From Mycobacterium kyogaense (GTDB taxonomy: Bacteria; Actinomycetota; Actinomycetes; Mycobacteriales; Mycobacteriaceae): a stretch of DNA of 64,000 nt. Below the pieces are notes generated by a model. The model did not search any database and was not told the origin of the DNA. It worked only from the letters and a program-made list of their open reading frames with translations. Below are positions 1 to 8,798 of this stretch, one piece after another. A program made the translations under genes and the position numbers. The DNA is taken from positions 24,142 through 88,141 of the forward strand of contig NZ_QJUA01000024.1 in NCBI RefSeq assembly GCF_003254575.1, in the 5' to 3' direction. Position 1 is the stretch's first letter. Every line of letters begins with the position of its first letter.

Positions 1-14
1 TAGGGAAGACGCAT
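1..14 (-). CDS. pheT: Phenylalanyl-tRNA synthetase beta subunit, N-terminal fragment
   Basis: Only the first codons are in the window. Reading leftwards from base 14 gives ATG followed by Arg-Leu-Pro-Tyr, which matches the start of mycobacterial PheT as I remember it. The ATG shares one base with the TGA of pheS, so the two synthetase subunits are translationally coupled. The identification rests mainly on the pheS neighbour and these few residues. Confidence 0.7.
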
Positions 15-1057
15 CAGGCGCCCACCCCGAACGGCAGTGAGAAGCGCACGTCACCTTCGACCATGTCGCGCATGTCCGGGATGCCGTTGCGGAACTGCAG
101 AGTGCGCTCCAAACCCATGCCGAACGCAAAGCCGGAGTACTCGTCGGGGTCGATCCCACACGCGCGCAACACATTCGGGTTCACCATGCCGCAGCCGCCC
201 CATTCGACCCAGCCGGGTCCACCCTTCTTGTCGGGGAACCACACGTCGACCTCGGCCGACGGTTCGGTGAACGGGAAGAAGTGCGGCCGCAGCCGGGTCC
301 GGCCCTGCGGCCCGAACTGCGCGCGCGCGAACGCGTCCAGCGTGCCGCGCAGGTTCGCCATGGTCAGTCCTTTGTCGACGGCCAGTCCCTCCACCTGGTG
401 GAAGACCGGTGTGTGGGTGGCGTCGAGTTCGTCGGTGCGGAAGGTTCGTCCGATCGAGACGATGTAGACCGGCAGCTCACGGTCGAGCAGGGCACGGATC
501 TGCACCGGGGAGGTGTGGGTGCGCAGCACCTGACGTGAGCCGTCGGGCGCCACCTGGAAGGTGTCCTGTTCGCTGCGGGCGGGGTGGTCGGGCGGGAAGT
601 TCAACGCGTCGAAGTTGAACTGCTCGGTCTCGACTTCCGGGCCCTCGGCCAGCTCCCACCCCATCGCGACGAAGGTGTCGGCGACGTGCTCGGCCAGCAG
701 CGTGATCGGGTGTCGGGCCCCGATCGGCTGACGCGTCGAGGGCAGCGTCACGTCGATGCGTTCTGCGACCAGTACCGCGGCGTCGCGTTCGGCGCGCAGC
801 GCAGCCAGCCGCTCGTCGTAGGCGCTCTGCGCGGCGGTCCGTGCGACGTTGACCCGCTTGCCCGCCTCGGCCCGCTCGGTCTTGGGCAGGGCGCCCAGAG
901 CCTGGCGGGCCAGCGCGATCGGCGACCGGTCACCGAGGTGGTCGGTCTTCGCGCGAGCCAGGTCGTCGAGGGTCGCCGCGTCGGCGAAAGCGCGAGCGGC
1001 TGCGTTGACCGCATCGGTCAACGCGTCGTCGGTGAGGTTCCCTGGCTGATCAGCCAC
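14..1057 (-). CDS. pheS: Phenylalanyl-tRNA synthetase alpha subunit
   Basis: This is the catalytic alpha subunit of the cytoplasmic (alpha-beta)2 enzyme that charges tRNA-Phe. The 347-residue protein has the N-terminal coiled-coil tRNA-binding arm (about residues 10-100) and the class II core. Motif 2 is FRTDELDATHTPVFHQVEG (206-224) and motif 3 is GMGLERTLQF (313-322). GTG at 1057 is chosen because the protein then has the usual length. The gene overlaps the start of pheT, forming the usual pheST operon. The gene to its right is divergent, only 16 bases away, so both promoters must lie very close to or inside the coding ends. Confidence 0.97.
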   Translation of the reverse strand: MADQPGNLTDDALTDAVNAAARAFADAATLDDLARAKTDHLGDRSPIALARQALGALPKTERAEAGKRVNVARTAAQSAYDERLAALRAERDAAVLVAERIDVTLPSTRQPIGARHPITLLAEHVADTFVAMGWELAEGPEVETEQFNFDALNFPPDHPARSEQDTFQVAPDGSRQVLRTHTSPVQIRALLDRELPVYIVSIGRTFRTDELDATHTPVFHQVEGLAVDKGLTMANLRGTLDAFARAQFGPQGRTRLRPHFFPFTEPSAEVDVWFPDKKGGPGWVEWGGCGMVNPNVLRACGIDPDEYSGFAFGMGLERTLQFRNGIPDMRDMVEGDVRFSLPFGVGA

Positions 1058-1073
1058 CCGGCGATCATAGGCG

Positions 1074-2678
1074 ATGGCGCGTTACCCTCACGCCGTGGTG
1101 ATCCGGCCGCTGGTGATCGCAGGAATCTGGCTGCTCGCGGTGGGCGCGGTGGCGCTGACCGTGCTCGCGCACGCAGGGTGGGGCGTCGCGGCGGCGGTGC
1201 TGCTGGGGCTCGCCCTGCTCGGTTCGTGGGACCTGATCCAGCGCCGGCACACGATCCTTCGGCTGTACCCGATCCTGGGCCACGTGCGGTTCCTGATGGA
1301 GATGATCCGCCCGGAGATCCGGCAGTACTTCATCGAGTCGAACATCGAGGCGACACCGTTCGACCGGGAGACGCGGGATCTGGTGTACGAACGCGCCAAG
1401 GGCACCAAGAGTGACGAACCCTTCGGCACCGAGCGCGACGTCACCGCGCTCGGCTACGAGTTCCTGCGCCATTCACTGCGTGCACGATTCGCCGACGACC
1501 TCGATCCGCGGGTCCGTCTCGGCGGCCCGGACTGCACGCAGCCCTACGACATCGCGCTGCTCAACGTCTCCGCGATGAGTTTCGGCGCGCTGTCGGCCAA
1601 CGCGATCAGAGCACTGAACACGGGCGCGGCGCGCGGCGGCTTCGCCCACGACACCGGCGAGGGTGGGATCAGCCCCTACCACCTTGCCGGCGGCGGCGAT
1701 CTGATCTGGGAGATCGGGTCGGGATACTTCGGGTGCCGGGATGCCGACGGGCGCTTCGACGCCGCCCAGTTCGCGGAGAAGGCCGCGCTTCCCGCGGTGA
1801 AAGCCATCTCGATCAAGCTGTCCCAGGGCGCCAAGCCCGGACTCGGTGGCGTGCTGCCGGGCGCGAAGGTCAGCGCCGAGATCGCCGAGACCCGCGGAGT
1901 CCCGGTGGGGCGCACCGTCGTGTCCCCTCCCGCGCACACCGCATTCGGCACGCCGGTGGAGTTCGCGCACTTCATCGCGGCGCTGCGGCGCGCCTCCGGC
2001 GGTAAGCCCGTCGGTTTCAAACTGTGCGTCGGCGCCCGCACCGAGTTCCTGTCGCTGTGCAAGGGATTCCTGGCCACCGGGATCACGCCCGATTTCGTGA
2101 TCGTCGACGGCGCCGAGGGCGGAACCGGTGCCGCCCCACAGGAATTCGAGGACCACGTCGGGATGCCGTTGACCGAGGGCCTGATGCTGGTGCACAACTG
2201 CCTCGTCGGCACCGGGCTGCGGGATCGGGTCGCTGTCGGCGCCTCGGGCAAGGTGGCGAGCGGGGTCGACATCGTCAGCCGGGTCTGCCAGGGCGCAGAT
2301 TTCACGATGGCCGCGCGCGCGATGATGTTCGCGGTCGGCTGCATCCAGGCGCTCAAGTGCCACACCAATCGCTGCCCGACGGGTGTGGCGACCCAGGATC
2401 CGGCCCGTGGCCGTGCCCTCGACGTCGCCGACAAGGCCGCCCGGGTGGTCAACTTCCAGCGCGCCACCGTCGCCAGCGCCGCACAGATCGTGGCCTCCAT
2501 GGGGCTCGAGGGCTTCGACGAGCTGTCTCCGGCCATGCTGAACCGCCGCATCGAAGGGCAGCGCACCAACACCTACGCCGAGGTCTACGAGTGGCTGGCA
2601 CCCGGGGAGCTGCTCGGGGATCCGCCGCAGTCCTGGCGTTCGGACTGGATCACCTCGTCCGCTGACGAGTTCGTGTGA
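1074..2678 (+). CDS. Membrane-anchored FMN-binding glutamate synthase family protein
   Basis: The 534-residue protein is the stand-alone FMN and 3Fe-4S domain of glutamate synthase, without the glutamine amidotransferase domain. The substrate is unknown. Two hydrophobic segments (about residues 10-33 and 37-52) should anchor it in the membrane. The Fe-S cysteines are C423, C429 and C434 in the pattern C-x5-C-x4-CP, followed by TGVATQ as in GltB. FMN-barrel signatures include DTGEGGIS (193-200) and DGAEGGTGAAP (345-355). ATG at 1074 is used; GTG at 1095 or 1098 is also possible and would place translation just before the first membrane helix. The 3' end overlaps the convergent rhomboid-like gene by 94 bases. 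Confidence 0.85.
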   Translation: MARYPHAVVIRPLVIAGIWLLAVGAVALTVLAHAGWGVAAAVLLGLALLGSWDLIQRRHTILRLYPILGHVRFLMEMIRPEIRQYFIESNIEATPFDRETRDLVYERAKGTKSDEPFGTERDVTALGYEFLRHSLRARFADDLDPRVRLGGPDCTQPYDIALLNVSAMSFGALSANAIRALNTGAARGGFAHDTGEGGISPYHLAGGGDLIWEIGSGYFGCRDADGRFDAAQFAEKAALPAVKAISIKLSQGAKPGLGGVLPGAKVSAEIAETRGVPVGRTVVSPPAHTAFGTPVEFAHFIAALRRASGGKPVGFKLCVGARTEFLSLCKGFLATGITPDFVIVDGAEGGTGAAPQEFEDHVGMPLTEGLMLVHNCLVGTGLRDRVAVGASGKVASGVDIVSRVCQGADFTMAARAMMFAVGCIQALKCHTNRCPTGVATQDPARGRALDVADKAARVVNFQRATVASAAQIVASMGLEGFDELSPAMLNRRIEGQRTNTYAEVYEWLAPGELLGDPPQSWRSDWITSSADEFV

Positions 2679-3436
2679 GAGCCGTGCCGCAGACGTTCGA
2701 TGCCGGCGGCGGCGAGTGCGCCCGCGGTGCCCCACGCGCCGCCCTCGATGACGCCGACCAAACCGTCGGCGAGCATCAGGAACGCGAACGCCGACCCCAC
2801 GCACAGCAGCGCTGCCGTGGGCGCCGTCCAGCGCGCAGGTGCGCGGAACCGCGTCGAGACGACCATGCCCAGACCCAGCGCCACCACGTGCCCGACGTCG
2901 GTGAACCCGCCGCCACCGGTCACCACGACCACCGCGGCCGCACTCCAGAACCCGATCCACGCCGCGCGCCATCGCGCGGGTAGCGCCGCGGTCAGCACCC
3001 CGACCACCGCCATCGCGCCGTAGCTCATGCCGACATCGGACGCGCGCGCGATCGACGCCGACAGCCATTCGAGTTTGACAGCGGCGACCAGTCCCACGGC
3101 CACCAGCAGCGTCGCCCCGACGTGGCCGGTCGCGAACATAAGCGCGGTCCGGCTACCGCCGAGGGTCAGCTCGGCCACCAGGAGCAGGCAGACCAGGCCG
3201 GGCAGCCACAGGTAGATCGGGCCGGCGTCGACGACGAAGGCGCTGCTGATCAGCGTGCCGAATCGGCCGCGGCTCAGGTTGTGCAGGTTCGTGCTGGCGT
3301 GCCGGATCAGCGCGTCGTGCATCGCCGGATCCATGCGCAGCATGGCCGCGGTGACCGCCGAGACCAGGACGGCATAGCTCAGCGTGAACCGCGCGCGGCG
3401 GAGGCCGACCAGCAATCCGGACTGCACCTCATCCAC
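2585..3436 (-). CDS. Rhomboid-like multipass membrane protein
   Basis: The 283-residue protein has about six to seven hydrophobic helices. The fold resembles the actinobacterial rhomboid-like family: an HVGATLLVAVGL helix, a GMSYGAMAVVG segment where rhomboids carry GxSxA, and a late GHVVALGLGM helix where rhomboids carry the catalytic His. The Ser in GMSYG and His in GHV could form a dyad, but proteolysis is not proven. The GTG start (3436) shares one base with the TAG stop of the upstream cyclase gene (TAGTG), so the pair is co-translated. The C-terminal 30 residues overlap the convergent glutamate-synthase-like gene and look poorly conserved. Confidence 0.6.
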   Translation of the reverse strand: MDEVQSGLLVGLRRARFTLSYAVLVSAVTAAMLRMDPAMHDALIRHASTNLHNLSRGRFGTLISSAFVVDAGPIYLWLPGLVCLLLVAELTLGGSRTALMFATGHVGATLLVAVGLVAAVKLEWLSASIARASDVGMSYGAMAVVGVLTAALPARWRAAWIGFWSAAAVVVVTGGGGFTDVGHVVALGLGMVVSTRFRAPARWTAPTAALLCVGSAFAFLMLADGLVGVIEGGAWGTAGALAAAGIERLRHGSHTNSSADEVIQSERQDCGGSPSSSPGASHS

Positions 3437-4281
3437 TATGCGCCGGGGGCTGCGCCGTTCTCGTCCTCGTTACCTGCGAACTGCCTGCGAGTTCTCACCC
3501 GGTACATCACGAAGTCGTCGGGTACGCCGTCCTGCTTGCCCGCGAACACGGGTTTCCGTAGCCGTTTGACGGTGACACCGAGACGGTCGAGCTCCTCCTC
3601 CGGGATGCGCTCCAGTGTCGCGGCCGAGACCACGAGCTCACCGCGCGTCGCGCGTTCCATCACCCGCGCAGCCAGGTTGACGTCGATGCCCAACCAGTCC
3701 GCGCCGATCCGCTGTGGACGGCCGGTGTGCACCCCCACCCGCATGCGCGGGGTGTACCCGTCGAGCTCGACGGTCCTGATCGCCTCCCGGGCGGCCAGCA
3801 CGGCACACAGTGCGGTCTGCGGATCGGCGAACACCGCCATCAGACCGTCGCCCATGCGTTTGACGATGTGTCCCCGTGCCTCCAGCAGCGGCGGTTCCAC
3901 CACCTGCGCCACCCGGCGGAGCAACCGCAGCGTCGCATCGTCTCCGGCGCGCAGCGACCAGGCGGAGAAGCCGACGAGGTCGGTGAACACGAGCGTCACC
4001 TCGTCGTTGGCGGGCCGGCCCGACACCCGCTCCGTGAGGGCCTGCCACACCTGCAGAGCGCCGAGGCTCACTTCGCGGGTCAGTGCCTCGCGCTGCAGCA
4101 GCCGGTCAGCCGCGCGGGCGGCCGCGCGGGGCCTGCCCTCCCCTGCCGTCGAGAGCGGGTCGCCGAACTCGGGATCGCCCGGCAGTGCGCGGCGGGCTCG
4201 CCGCAGGAACGCGACGGCGCCGGCGTGGTGGTTGACCGTGTGCAGCCATCCCCGTGGCCCCGACGAGTCACTGTCCTCCAC
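3436..4281 (-). CDS. Class III adenylate cyclase
   Basis: This protein should make cAMP from ATP in the cytoplasm. With GTG at 4281 it has 281 residues: an N-terminal helical region of about 90 residues, then one cyclase homology domain. All catalytic positions are present: metal aspartates D101 (VFTDLVGFS) and D145 (KRMGDGL), purine-selecting K141 and D200, and transition-state N202 and R206 (GIDVNLAARV). The reading frame is open up to 4347, but those 22 codons look non-coding. The placement near pheS matches the M. tuberculosis cyclase Rv1647 (from memory). The gene is coupled to the downstream rhomboid-like gene and divergent from the MpaB-family gene. Confidence 0.88.
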   Translation of the reverse strand: MEDSDSSGPRGWLHTVNHHAGAVAFLRRARRALPGDPEFGDPLSTAGEGRPRAAARAADRLLQREALTREVSLGALQVWQALTERVSGRPANDEVTLVFTDLVGFSAWSLRAGDDATLRLLRRVAQVVEPPLLEARGHIVKRMGDGLMAVFADPQTALCAVLAAREAIRTVELDGYTPRMRVGVHTGRPQRIGADWLGIDVNLAARVMERATRGELVVSAATLERIPEEELDRLGVTVKRLRKPVFAGKQDGVPDDFVMYRVRTRRQFAGNEDENGAAPGA

Positions 4282-4392
4282 AGCGGTCAGCGTAATCGGA
4301 GTGAATCGACGGCATCGAGAGGCTCTGAACGACCAGGTCACGCACACGCGACCGCCCGATGGCGGTGGAGTAACAGCAAGAACCGAGCCATA

Positions 4393-4408
4393 GACAACGG
4401 TCGTTGTC
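4393..4408. promoter_or_regulatory. Perfect 7-bp inverted repeat, probable operator
   Basis: GACAACG-GT-CGTTGTC is a perfect dyad with a 2-base centre, ending 15 bases before the GTG of the MpaB-family gene, in the 142-base divergent region shared with the cyclase gene. The size and symmetry fit a TetR-type repressor site, but no TetR gene is adjacent. The regulator is unknown. Confidence 0.5.
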
Positions 4409-4423
4409 AGTCGTTAGCGTGAG

Positions 4424-5461
4424 GTGATGCGATCACCGGCGATGGCGCAGCGCACCTCGGCATCGGACCCGCTGGGTCCGGACTCGCTGACGTGGAAGTA
4501 CTTCGGCGACGTCCGCACGGGCATGCTCGGCGTGTGGATCGGCGCGATACAGAACATGTACCCCGCACTCGGCGCGGGTGTGGAAGACCATTCGATCCTG
4601 CTGCAGGAACCGCTGCAGCGGGTCGCCCGCTCCGTGTACCCGATCATGGGCGTGGTCTACGACGGTGAGCGGGCCGCCCAGACCGGCGCGCAGATCAAGG
4701 GCTACCACACCACGATCAAGGGCGTCGACGCGTCGGGCCGCCGCTACCACGCGCTCGATCCGGACACGTTCTACTGGGCGCACGCCACGTTCTTCATGCT
4801 CATCATCAAGACGGCCGAGTACTTCTGCGGCGGCCTCACGGACGCGGAGAAGCGGCAGCTGTTCGACGAACACGTCCAGTGGTACCGGATGTACGGCATG
4901 AGCATGCGGCCGGTGCCCGATTCGTGGGAGGAGTTCTGCGAGTACTGGGATCGGACGTGCCGTGAGGACCTCGAGATCAACCGGGCGACCCGGGACATCT
5001 TCTCGATCCGCATCCCCAAACCGCGCTTCGTGCTGATGCCGACGCCGCTGTGGGACCAGATGTTCAAGCCGATGGTCGGCGCCCAGCGTTGGATCGCGGC
5101 CGGGCTCTTCGATCCCGCCGTGCGGGAGAAGGCCGGCATGCGGTGGACGCCCGGCGACGAGGTGCTGCTGCGGCTGTTCGGCAAGCTGGTCGAGCTGGCG
5201 TTCGTCGCGGTGCCCGACGAGATCCGGCTGCATCCCCGGGCGGTGGCCGCCTACCGGCGGGCCGACGGCACGATCGCGCCCGACTCGCCGCTCGTCGAGG
5301 CGCCCGCGTTCATGGGGCCGCCGCGGGAGCGCCGCGGCCTTCCCATGCACTACGTGCCCCACGGCAAGACACTCCTCGATCGCGCCGGCGCGCTGGTGCA
5401 CACCACGTTCGCGCTGGCGGCGTTGCGGCCGGCACGCCCGCGGGGTCGCACCGCGGCCTGA
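4424..5461 (+). CDS. Oxygenase of the MpaB / latex-clearing-protein family (DUF2236)
   Basis: This 345-residue all-helical protein belongs to the DUF2236 family, which includes the fungal oxygenase MpaB and the haem-dependent rubber oxygenase Lcp. The substrate in mycobacteria is unknown. Family features are an early Arg-rich helix (residues 65-69, VARSV), the YWAHATFF motif with its candidate haem-ligand His near residue 124, and the later D-x-W helices. Length and neighbourhood match Rv1645c of M. tuberculosis (from memory). GTG 4424 and ATG 4427 are alternative starts; a third is ATG 4442. A perfect dyad just upstream suggests repressor control. Confidence 0.8.
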   Translation: MMRSPAMAQRTSASDPLGPDSLTWKYFGDVRTGMLGVWIGAIQNMYPALGAGVEDHSILLQEPLQRVARSVYPIMGVVYDGERAAQTGAQIKGYHTTIKGVDASGRRYHALDPDTFYWAHATFFMLIIKTAEYFCGGLTDAEKRQLFDEHVQWYRMYGMSMRPVPDSWEEFCEYWDRTCREDLEINRATRDIFSIRIPKPRFVLMPTPLWDQMFKPMVGAQRWIAAGLFDPAVREKAGMRWTPGDEVLLRLFGKLVELAFVAVPDEIRLHPRAVAAYRRADGTIAPDSPLVEAPAFMGPPRERRGLPMHYVPHGKTLLDRAGALVHTTFALAALRPARPRGRTAA

Positions 5462-5470
5462 CACAACTGA

Positions 5471-6570
5471 TCAGGACGTGCGATCTCGGCGCGAGCTCAC
5501 GCGGTGAGAGCTGCCGGTGGTGGTGTCGCGTCGAGACAGCACAGACGGTCGCCTGGTCCGCTCCTGAGTTTCGGCCCGCTGCTGGCGATCGGCCCGATGA
5601 CGACCGCCGATCCGCCGCTGATCGTCGGCCTGCGCGCTGCGTGGACCGGTGATGACCCTGTCGCGCAGGGAGTGTCGCGCGCTCGTCGGCATCGCAGCCG
5701 TTGTCGCGTCCGCAGCAGACCCTGTCGGAACGGGAGCCAGCAAGGTGGGCGGCACACCCACCTGCCAGCGAGGACGTTGGTAGGCCCGGTTGATCATGGG
5801 GCGCAGGAACTTGTCCAACTTCGCCAGCTTGTCCGGCGCCATGCCCGCATCCTTCAGAGGCGTCAGCAACGGCAGCAGCGGTGTCGGGATCATGATGGTG
5901 GTCGTCGTGCCGCCGAGGCGGTTGGTCGTGATCGAGTACTTCGTCGGTTGCGTGAGAACGTCGTAGAACGCCGAATCGTAGTGCAGCTGATCGGCTCCCA
6001 TGATCGCGTTGGCGACGGCGAGCAGGTTGAACGGGCGATCCGGGAAATCGGCGATGGCGTCGTATTCGGCCTTGATGACGAAGACGTTGTACGGGGTGAC
6101 GGGCAGCGGAATGTAGCGGCTGCCGACGAACATCTCTCGGCTCAGATAGCCGTAGACGGCGACGTTCATCTCCGACGGATCGGGTGCAACACGTCCCGCC
6201 TCGGGGTGCCGGAGGTCGTACATCAGTCTCTCCAACGTCAGTCCGACAGTCGGCGACCCTTCGGACACCCCACCGATCGTCTTGAACCCGGGCGTGTCGT
6301 AGATCGCCTGGTACAGAAGGTCCGCCGACGCGTTCAGGGACGCTCGGAAGGAGTCGGTGCTGACGTACGGGATGCCGACGCGAGTGTCGTACTGCCCGAA
6401 ATAGCCGCCCAGTGCGTGCTCATCTCCTCTTCGGTGAGCGTCGCGTGCGAGCCGTGCCCGCCGACGAGGAGGGCGGTGGTCGTCGCGTCGGCCATCCCGG
6501 GTGACGAGCCCACTCCCGTCAGGGCGGCGCACACAGCGCCTGCGGCCATCAGCGTGTTGAAATCCTTCAT
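5471..6570 (-). pseudogene. Frameshifted secreted PE-PPE-domain protein
   Basis: Two frames together make one protein. The frame starting at ATG 6570 gives a signal peptide (MKDFNTLMAAGAVCAALTG...) and the PE-PPE start TALLVGGHGSHATLTEEEM. It then runs out of homology, and the next frame continues with ALGGYFGQYDTRVGIPY and a long PE-PPE (alpha/beta hydrolase-like) region containing GVSEGSPTVG, where related proteins have the nucleophile G-x-S-x-G. The shift lies at about 6415-6432. The Arg-rich C-terminus read in this frame (below about 5700) looks out of frame too, so a second shift is possible. This is a broken gene or a sequencing error. Confidence 0.65.
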
Positions 6571-6789
6571 CGTCCACCGCCTCGTTGCGCTTTGCTGACA
6601 GCACCGAGGTTATGAAGGGCGGTGCGGCTCCTCTAGGGACCAATGTCGTATCTGCATGGGACGTTGGCGGCGGACTGAATGAGACTCTGTTCGCATGGCT
6701 AATCTTGTCGGAGTGGCTGGATCAGGCCGACAACCGCGCCTTCACGCCCCTGACAGAATGTGGGCACCGACAGATGAAGGAGCACCCGG

Positions 6790-7569
6790 ATGGAATTCGG
6801 CAACAGCACAGCGTTGATCACCGGCGCCAGCGGTGGCATCGGCGAGGAGTTCGCCGTGGCGCTCGCAGCGCGCGGCGCCGATCTCATCCTGGTGGCCCGC
6901 CGCGCCGACCGGCTCGAGGCGCTGCGGGAACGCTTGACTGCGCGTCATCCCGGCATCACCGTCGACATCGTGACCGCCGACCTCGCCCGGCCGGGCTCCG
7001 GCGCCGAGTTGGCGGCACGCGTCGGTGAGCTGAACCGCGGCGTCGACGTCCTGGTCAACAACGCCGGCATCGGGCTGCACGGGGCGTTCCACACCCAGGA
7101 TCCCGACGCCAATGCCGGTGCAGTGCAATTGAATTGCGGAACCCTGGTCGATCTGACCGCACGCTTCCTGCCCGCCATGATCGGACGCCGCCAGGGCGTG
7201 GTGATCAACGTGGCCTCCACCGCGGCGTTCCAGCCCACGCCCGGTATGGCGGTCTACGGCGCGACGAAGGCGTTCGTGCTGTCCTTCACCGAGGCGTTGT
7301 GGCACGAGAATCGCAAGACCGGGGTGCGGATCCTCGCGCTGTGCCCTGGAGCGACACAGACCGAGTTCTTCGACCGCACCGGCGAGAAGTTCATGACCGA
7401 CGGGCGCCAGAGCGCCACCGAGGTCGTCGACACCGCGCTCGCAGCACTCGACAAGTCCTCGCCCACCGTGGTGTCCGGAGTGCGCAACGCGATTCTTGCG
7501 ATGGGGTACCGCGTGGCACCGCGCAAGCTCTTGCTCGCGGTGTCAGAGCGGATGCTCAAGGCCGAATAG
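6790..7569 (+). CDS. Short-chain dehydrogenase/reductase
   Basis: The 259-residue classical SDR has every signature: the NAD(P)-binding TGASGGIG (residues 11-18), NNAG (90-93), the active-site S143, and Y156-x3-K160. The basic residues ARR after the second beta strand favour NADP(H). The C-terminus has a hydrophobic, basic tail (MGYRVAPRKLLLAVSERML) as in membrane-associated SDRs. The substrate is unknown. A shine-dalgarno AAGGAG sits nine bases before ATG 6790. The gene converges on tsnR with four bases between the stops. Confidence 0.9.
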   Translation: MEFGNSTALITGASGGIGEEFAVALAARGADLILVARRADRLEALRERLTARHPGITVDIVTADLARPGSGAELAARVGELNRGVDVLVNNAGIGLHGAFHTQDPDANAGAVQLNCGTLVDLTARFLPAMIGRRQGVVINVASTAAFQPTPGMAVYGATKAFVLSFTEALWHENRKTGVRILALCPGATQTEFFDRTGEKFMTDGRQSATEVVDTALAALDKSSPTVVSGVRNAILAMGYRVAPRKLLLAVSERMLKAE

Positions 7570-7573
7570 CCGG

Positions 7574-8323
7574 TCAGCGTTGTTCGGTGCGGCGGCTGCG
7601 GGCCGACGCGTAGAGGCAGATCGCCGCTGCCGAGGCGACATTGAGGCTCTCGGCCTGCCCTGACATCGGAATGCGCACCCGCGCGGTCGCCAGTGCGGAC
7701 ACCTCGTCGGCGAGGCCGTGCGCCTCGGCGCCGAACAGCCACGCCGTCGGCGCCGCGTCGACGTCGTCGACGCTCGCATCCCCATCGAGGACCGTGGCCA
7801 AGATCTGCAGGCCAGCGGCCTTCAGTCGGGAAACCAGCTGCCGCACATCGGGTTCGCTCAACACCGGAACCGAGAAGATGCTGCCCGCCGAGGCACGCAG
7901 GCATTTGCCGTTGTAGGGGTCGACGCTCTCGCCGGCGAGCACGACGGCATCGGCGCCCATCGCGTCGGCCACCCGGATCAGGGTGCCGGCGTTGCCGGGC
8001 TCGGAAATGCCGACCGGGACGGCCAGCATCGTCGGCCGCGCGGCCAGCACGCCGTCGAGGTCCAGGGTCGGCTGCTCGCACACCGCGACGAGCCCCACCG
8101 GAGTCACGGTGTCGGACAACGCTTTCGCGGCCTTCTCCGTGACCAGCTCGACCGTCGTCCCGGTCAGCAGGTCGGCGAACCGCTCCGCCGCGGCCTCGGT
8201 GGCGAACACCTCGGAAACGAGTCCGCGCCGCAACGCGGCCTCCACGAGGTTGGGTCCCTCGGCGAGAAAGCGTGCGGCGCGGCGGCGCCCGGTGTGGCGG
8301 TGCAGCTTGACTGCCGCCACCAC
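7574..8323 (-). CDS. tsnR: 23S rRNA/tRNA 2'-O-methyltransferase, TrmH/SpoU family
   Basis: This is a SPOUT-fold S-adenosylmethionine methyltransferase of 249 residues. The N-terminal L30-like RNA-binding part begins at the conserved VAAVKLHRHTGRR. The knotted C-terminal domain has motif 1 GISEPGNAGTLIR, motif 2 LFGAEAHGL and motif 3 IPMSGQAESLNVASAAA. GTG 8323 is the first standard start. An in-frame CTG/Leu stretch upstream (LTERSAR) resembles the N-terminus I recall for Rv1644, so the true start may be a rare codon 24-30 bases earlier. It follows rplT by 32 bases on the same strand and is probably co-transcribed with the infC operon. Confidence 0.88.
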   Translation of the reverse strand: MVAAVKLHRHTGRRRAARFLAEGPNLVEAALRRGLVSEVFATEAAAERFADLLTGTTVELVTEKAAKALSDTVTPVGLVAVCEQPTLDLDGVLAARPTMLAVPVGISEPGNAGTLIRVADAMGADAVVLAGESVDPYNGKCLRASAGSIFSVPVLSEPDVRQLVSRLKAAGLQILATVLDGDASVDDVDAAPTAWLFGAEAHGLADEVSALATARVRIPMSGQAESLNVASAAAICLYASARSRRTEQR

Positions 8324-8355
8324 CCGGGCAGATCGCTCCGTGAGCTCTGACAGAG

Positions 8356-8745
8356 TCAGGCAGCCTCACCCGACGGTGCATTGACATCCTCGGGCAGCGC
8401 CGCCTTGGCCGCCTCGGCCAGCGCGGTGAACGCAGCCGGATCGCTGACGGCGATCTCGGCGAGGTTCTTGCGGTCCACCTCGATGCCAGCGGCCTTGAGG
8501 CCCTGGATCAGACGGTTGTAGGTGATGTCGTTCGCCCGTGCGGCGGCGTTGATGCGCGAGATCCACAGCTTGCGGAATTCGCCCTTGCGAGCACGCCGGT
8601 CACGGTAGGCATAGGTCAACGAGTGCAGCTGCTGCTCTTTGGCCTTGCGGTACAGGCGTGACCGCTGACCGCGGTAGCCCTTCGAGGCCTTCAGGACTGT
8701 GCGCCGCTTCTTCTGCGCGTTGACTGCGCGCTTCACGCGTGCCAT
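8356..8745 (-). CDS. rplT: Ribosomal protein L20
   Basis: This 129-residue protein of the large ribosomal subunit binds 23S rRNA early in assembly. It opens with MARVKRAVNAQKKRRTVLK and carries the L20 signature around KGYRGQRSRLYRKAKEQ. AGGAAAC precedes the ATG. It is the third gene of the infC-rpmI-rplT operon. In other bacteria L20 represses this operon by binding its mRNA. Confidence 0.98.
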   Translation of the reverse strand: MARVKRAVNAQKKRRTVLKASKGYRGQRSRLYRKAKEQQLHSLTYAYRDRRARKGEFRKLWISRINAAARANDITYNRLIQGLKAAGIEVDRKNLAEIAVSDPAAFTALAEAAKAALPEDVNAPSGEAA

Positions 8746-8798
8746 GGGTGTTTCCTATCTGGGTTGGTTAAGGGAGAGGGCGCGAGCGCCCGAAAGAG

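Noticed and set aside
1473..3068. 531-codon minus-strand frame across the glutamate-synthase-like gene
   Set aside because: Its composition is Arg/Gly-rich and repetitive. The plus-strand protein has Fe-S and FMN motifs, so this is a shadow.
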